Assembly: GCA_036553725.1 (NCBI GenBank)
Contig: DATBOO010000196.1
Coordinates: 1 to 7,995 of the forward strand
Direction: 5' to 3'
Length of the DNA: 7,995 bases
Origin: Bog-756 sp036553725
GTDB taxonomy: Bacteria; Actinomycetota; Acidimicrobiia; Acidimicrobiales; RAAP-2
Shown: positions 7,237-7,995 of the stretch, one piece after another
Layout: each line of letters opens with the position of its first letter
Numbering within the stretch: the first letter of the stretch is position 1
Position numbers and translations under genes: made by a program
Notes under the pieces: generated by a model
What the model was told of the DNA's origin: nothing
What the model saw: only the letters and a program-made list of their open reading frames with translations
Databases searched by the model: none

Positions 7237-7890
7237 ATGGGATACCTGTCGGCGGCAACCTACAACACGAACACCAGCGGATCCGGCGTCCTGGTCTTCG
7301 TGCTCCTGGCCATCGCCTTCTACATCCTCACCGCGCTCGGGACCTACGGGACCTACAAGAAGGCCGGCAGCTACGGCGAGCCGGCGTGGTCGGCATTCGT
7401 GCCCATCTACAGCTTCATCATCCTGTTGCGGATCGCGGGACGGCCCCGGACGTGGGCATGGTTCCTCCTGCTGGTGATCGTGCCCTACATCGGTTCGCTG
7501 GGATTCCTCGTCATCTACATCATCGTCGCCAACGACATCTCGAAGAGCTTCGGGCACGGAGGCGGGTTCACCGTCGGGCTGGTGCTCCTCTCGGTCATCT
7601 TCTGGTACATCCTCTGGCTGGGCTCGAGTACGTACCGGGGCCCGGCCGGCCCGGCCGGGCTCGCCGGCGGCGGCCCGGGGGGTTACGGAGGCGGGGGCGC
7701 CGGCGGTTACGGAGGGCAGTACCCGCCGGTCCAATCCGGCTATCCACCACCGCCGCCACCCGGCTACCCACCGGCCCAACCCGGCTACCCACCGGCGGGA
7801 CAGGCACCTCCCCCGCCCATGCCCGGCTACCCGCCCCAGCCGAGCCAGCCGCCCCCGCAGCCGCCGGGCCAGATGCCGCCGGCCCAGTGA
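7237..7890 (+). CDS. DUF5684-type small multispanning membrane protein with Pro/Gly/Tyr-rich tail
   Basis: This is a 217-aa protein of unknown function. Residues 18-130 match the pattern I associate with DUF5684: a hydrophobic segment (about 17-35), then YKKAGSYGEPAWSAFVPIY (40-58), a second hydrophobic stretch running into IAGRP (66-70), a third segment (about 73-97), then ANDISKSFG (98-106) and a final segment (about 112-128). That gives about four membrane segments. There is no cleavable signal peptide motif and no catalytic motif. From G135 to Q217 the protein is disordered-looking, has no D, E, K, R or H, and carries GGY and GYPP repeats. Lysines at 41, 42 and 103 suggest those loops are cytoplasmic, which would put the tail outside, but arginines at 65-71 blur this. 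The gene is divergent from recC and stands alone in this window. The family call comes from recalled sequence pattern, not a search. Some actinobacterial proteins of other small membrane families carry similar tails. Confidence 0.85.
   Translation: MGYLSAATYNTNTSGSGVLVFVLLAIAFYILTALGTYGTYKKAGSYGEPAWSAFVPIYSFIILLRIAGRPRTWAWFLLLVIVPYIGSLGFLVIYIIVANDISKSFGHGGGFTVGLVLLSVIFWYILWLGSSTYRGPAGPAGLAGGGPGGYGGGGAGGYGGQYPPVQSGYPPPPPPGYPPAQPGYPPAGQAPPPPMPGYPPQPSQPPPQPPGQMPPAQ
7738..7836 (+). repeat. Coding repeats for GYPP units in the tail
   Basis: Four GGCTAYCC units encode GYPP at residues 168-171, 176-179, 183-186 and 197-200. The middle two are near-identical tandem copies: an 18-base string starting at 7758 recurs at 7779, a period of 21 bases or 7 codons. 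Upstream in the same tail, GGTTACGGAGG recurs at 7681 and 7705 (24-base period), encoding GGYGG. Such short in-frame repeats suggest tail length can change by slippage without frameshift. Confidence 0.7.
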
Positions 7891-7897
7891 GGCGCGC

Positions 7898-7917
7898 CTG
7901 AGCCGGGCTCAGCCCGG
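7898..7917. terminator. GC-rich palindrome between convergent genes, possible terminator
   Basis: Two overlapping hairpins are possible: CTGAGCC-G-GGCTCAG (7898-7912) and CCGGGC-TCA-GCCCGG (7903-7917). They start 8 bases after the stop of the rightward gene and overlap the inferred stop codon of the leftward gene beyond. There is no T-tract on either strand, so this would be a non-canonical terminator of the GC-rich type, possibly working in both directions. Confidence 0.35.
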
Positions 7918-7995
7918 GGCCGTGGCGAGCAGTCCCGCCGGGGTGCCGTCCAGGGTCTGGAGGATGGCCTCGGCCAGGGCCCGGGCCGATCCCGG
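7909..7995 (-). CDS. Unidentified protein, C-terminal fragment
   Basis: Reading leftward from the right edge, a frame stays open for 28 codons and stops at TGA (7911-7909). The fragment reads SARALAEAILQTLDGTPAGLLA near its start and ends TAPG. It looks like a helical C-terminus with strong G/C third positions (26 of 28). The opposite strand is also open over this stretch, so coding on this strand is a judgement from amino-acid composition. ALAEAI-type helices occur in many families, including glycosyltransferases, and I do not assign a function. The frame would be convergent with the membrane protein gene, 18 bases away. Confidence 0.45.
   Translation of the reverse strand, partial: PGSARALAEAILQTLDGTPAGLLATAPG

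Noticed and set aside
1..7995. CRISPR arrays, tRNA or rRNA genes, insertion sequences, attachment sites, or a novel defence cassette
   Set aside because: I see no spaced repeat array, no tRNA-like or rRNA-like sequence, no transposase and no terminal inverted repeats. RecBCD degrades phage DNA, but it is a well-known core system and nothing around it suggests a defence island.

Overview
The window is very GC-rich (roughly 70% or more by eye, with almost all third codon positions G or C). It looks like chromosomal DNA of a high-GC actinobacterium. The proline/glycine/tyrosine-tailed DUF5684-type membrane protein and the tightly overlapping recC-recB-recD order fit that. An acidimicrobial-type lineage is possible, but this is inference and not a taxonomic assignment.

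Layout: about 88% of the window is one leftward operon encoding the RecBCD helicase-nuclease. recC (3605-7063) comes first, then recB (93-3608), then recD, of which only the first 32 codons (96-1) are present before the left edge. Both junctions are 4-base ATGA overlaps, so the three subunits are probably made by coupled translation. RecB keeps every helicase motif position and the four nuclease catalytic residues, so the enzyme should be active. RecC is the catalytically dead, helicase-like scaffold that reads Chi in E. coli.

A 173-bp divergent intergenic region (7064-7236) separates recC from a rightward gene (7237-7890) for a small four-segment membrane protein of the DUF5684 type, with a long uncharged Pro/Gly/Tyr tail. 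The intergenic DNA holds a candidate -10 for recC placed so that the mRNA would be nearly leaderless. A 12-bp direct repeat lies just upstream of that -10, and a hairpin with a TTCG loop lies just ahead of the membrane protein's ribosome-binding site. To the right, a GC-rich palindrome (7898-7917) separates this gene from what looks like the last 28 codons of an unidentified leftward gene (7995-7909).

How they work together: RecC, RecB and RecD form one complex that loads on double-strand DNA ends, unwinds and degrades DNA, and in characterised systems switches to recombination at Chi. The same activity degrades linear phage DNA. The membrane protein has no evident link to RecBCD beyond sharing an intergenic region. 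I found no undescribed multi-gene system here. The points most worth a second look are diverged residues at positions that read Chi in E. coli RecC, an unusual motif V and a short 1B region in RecB, and the structured intergenic region.
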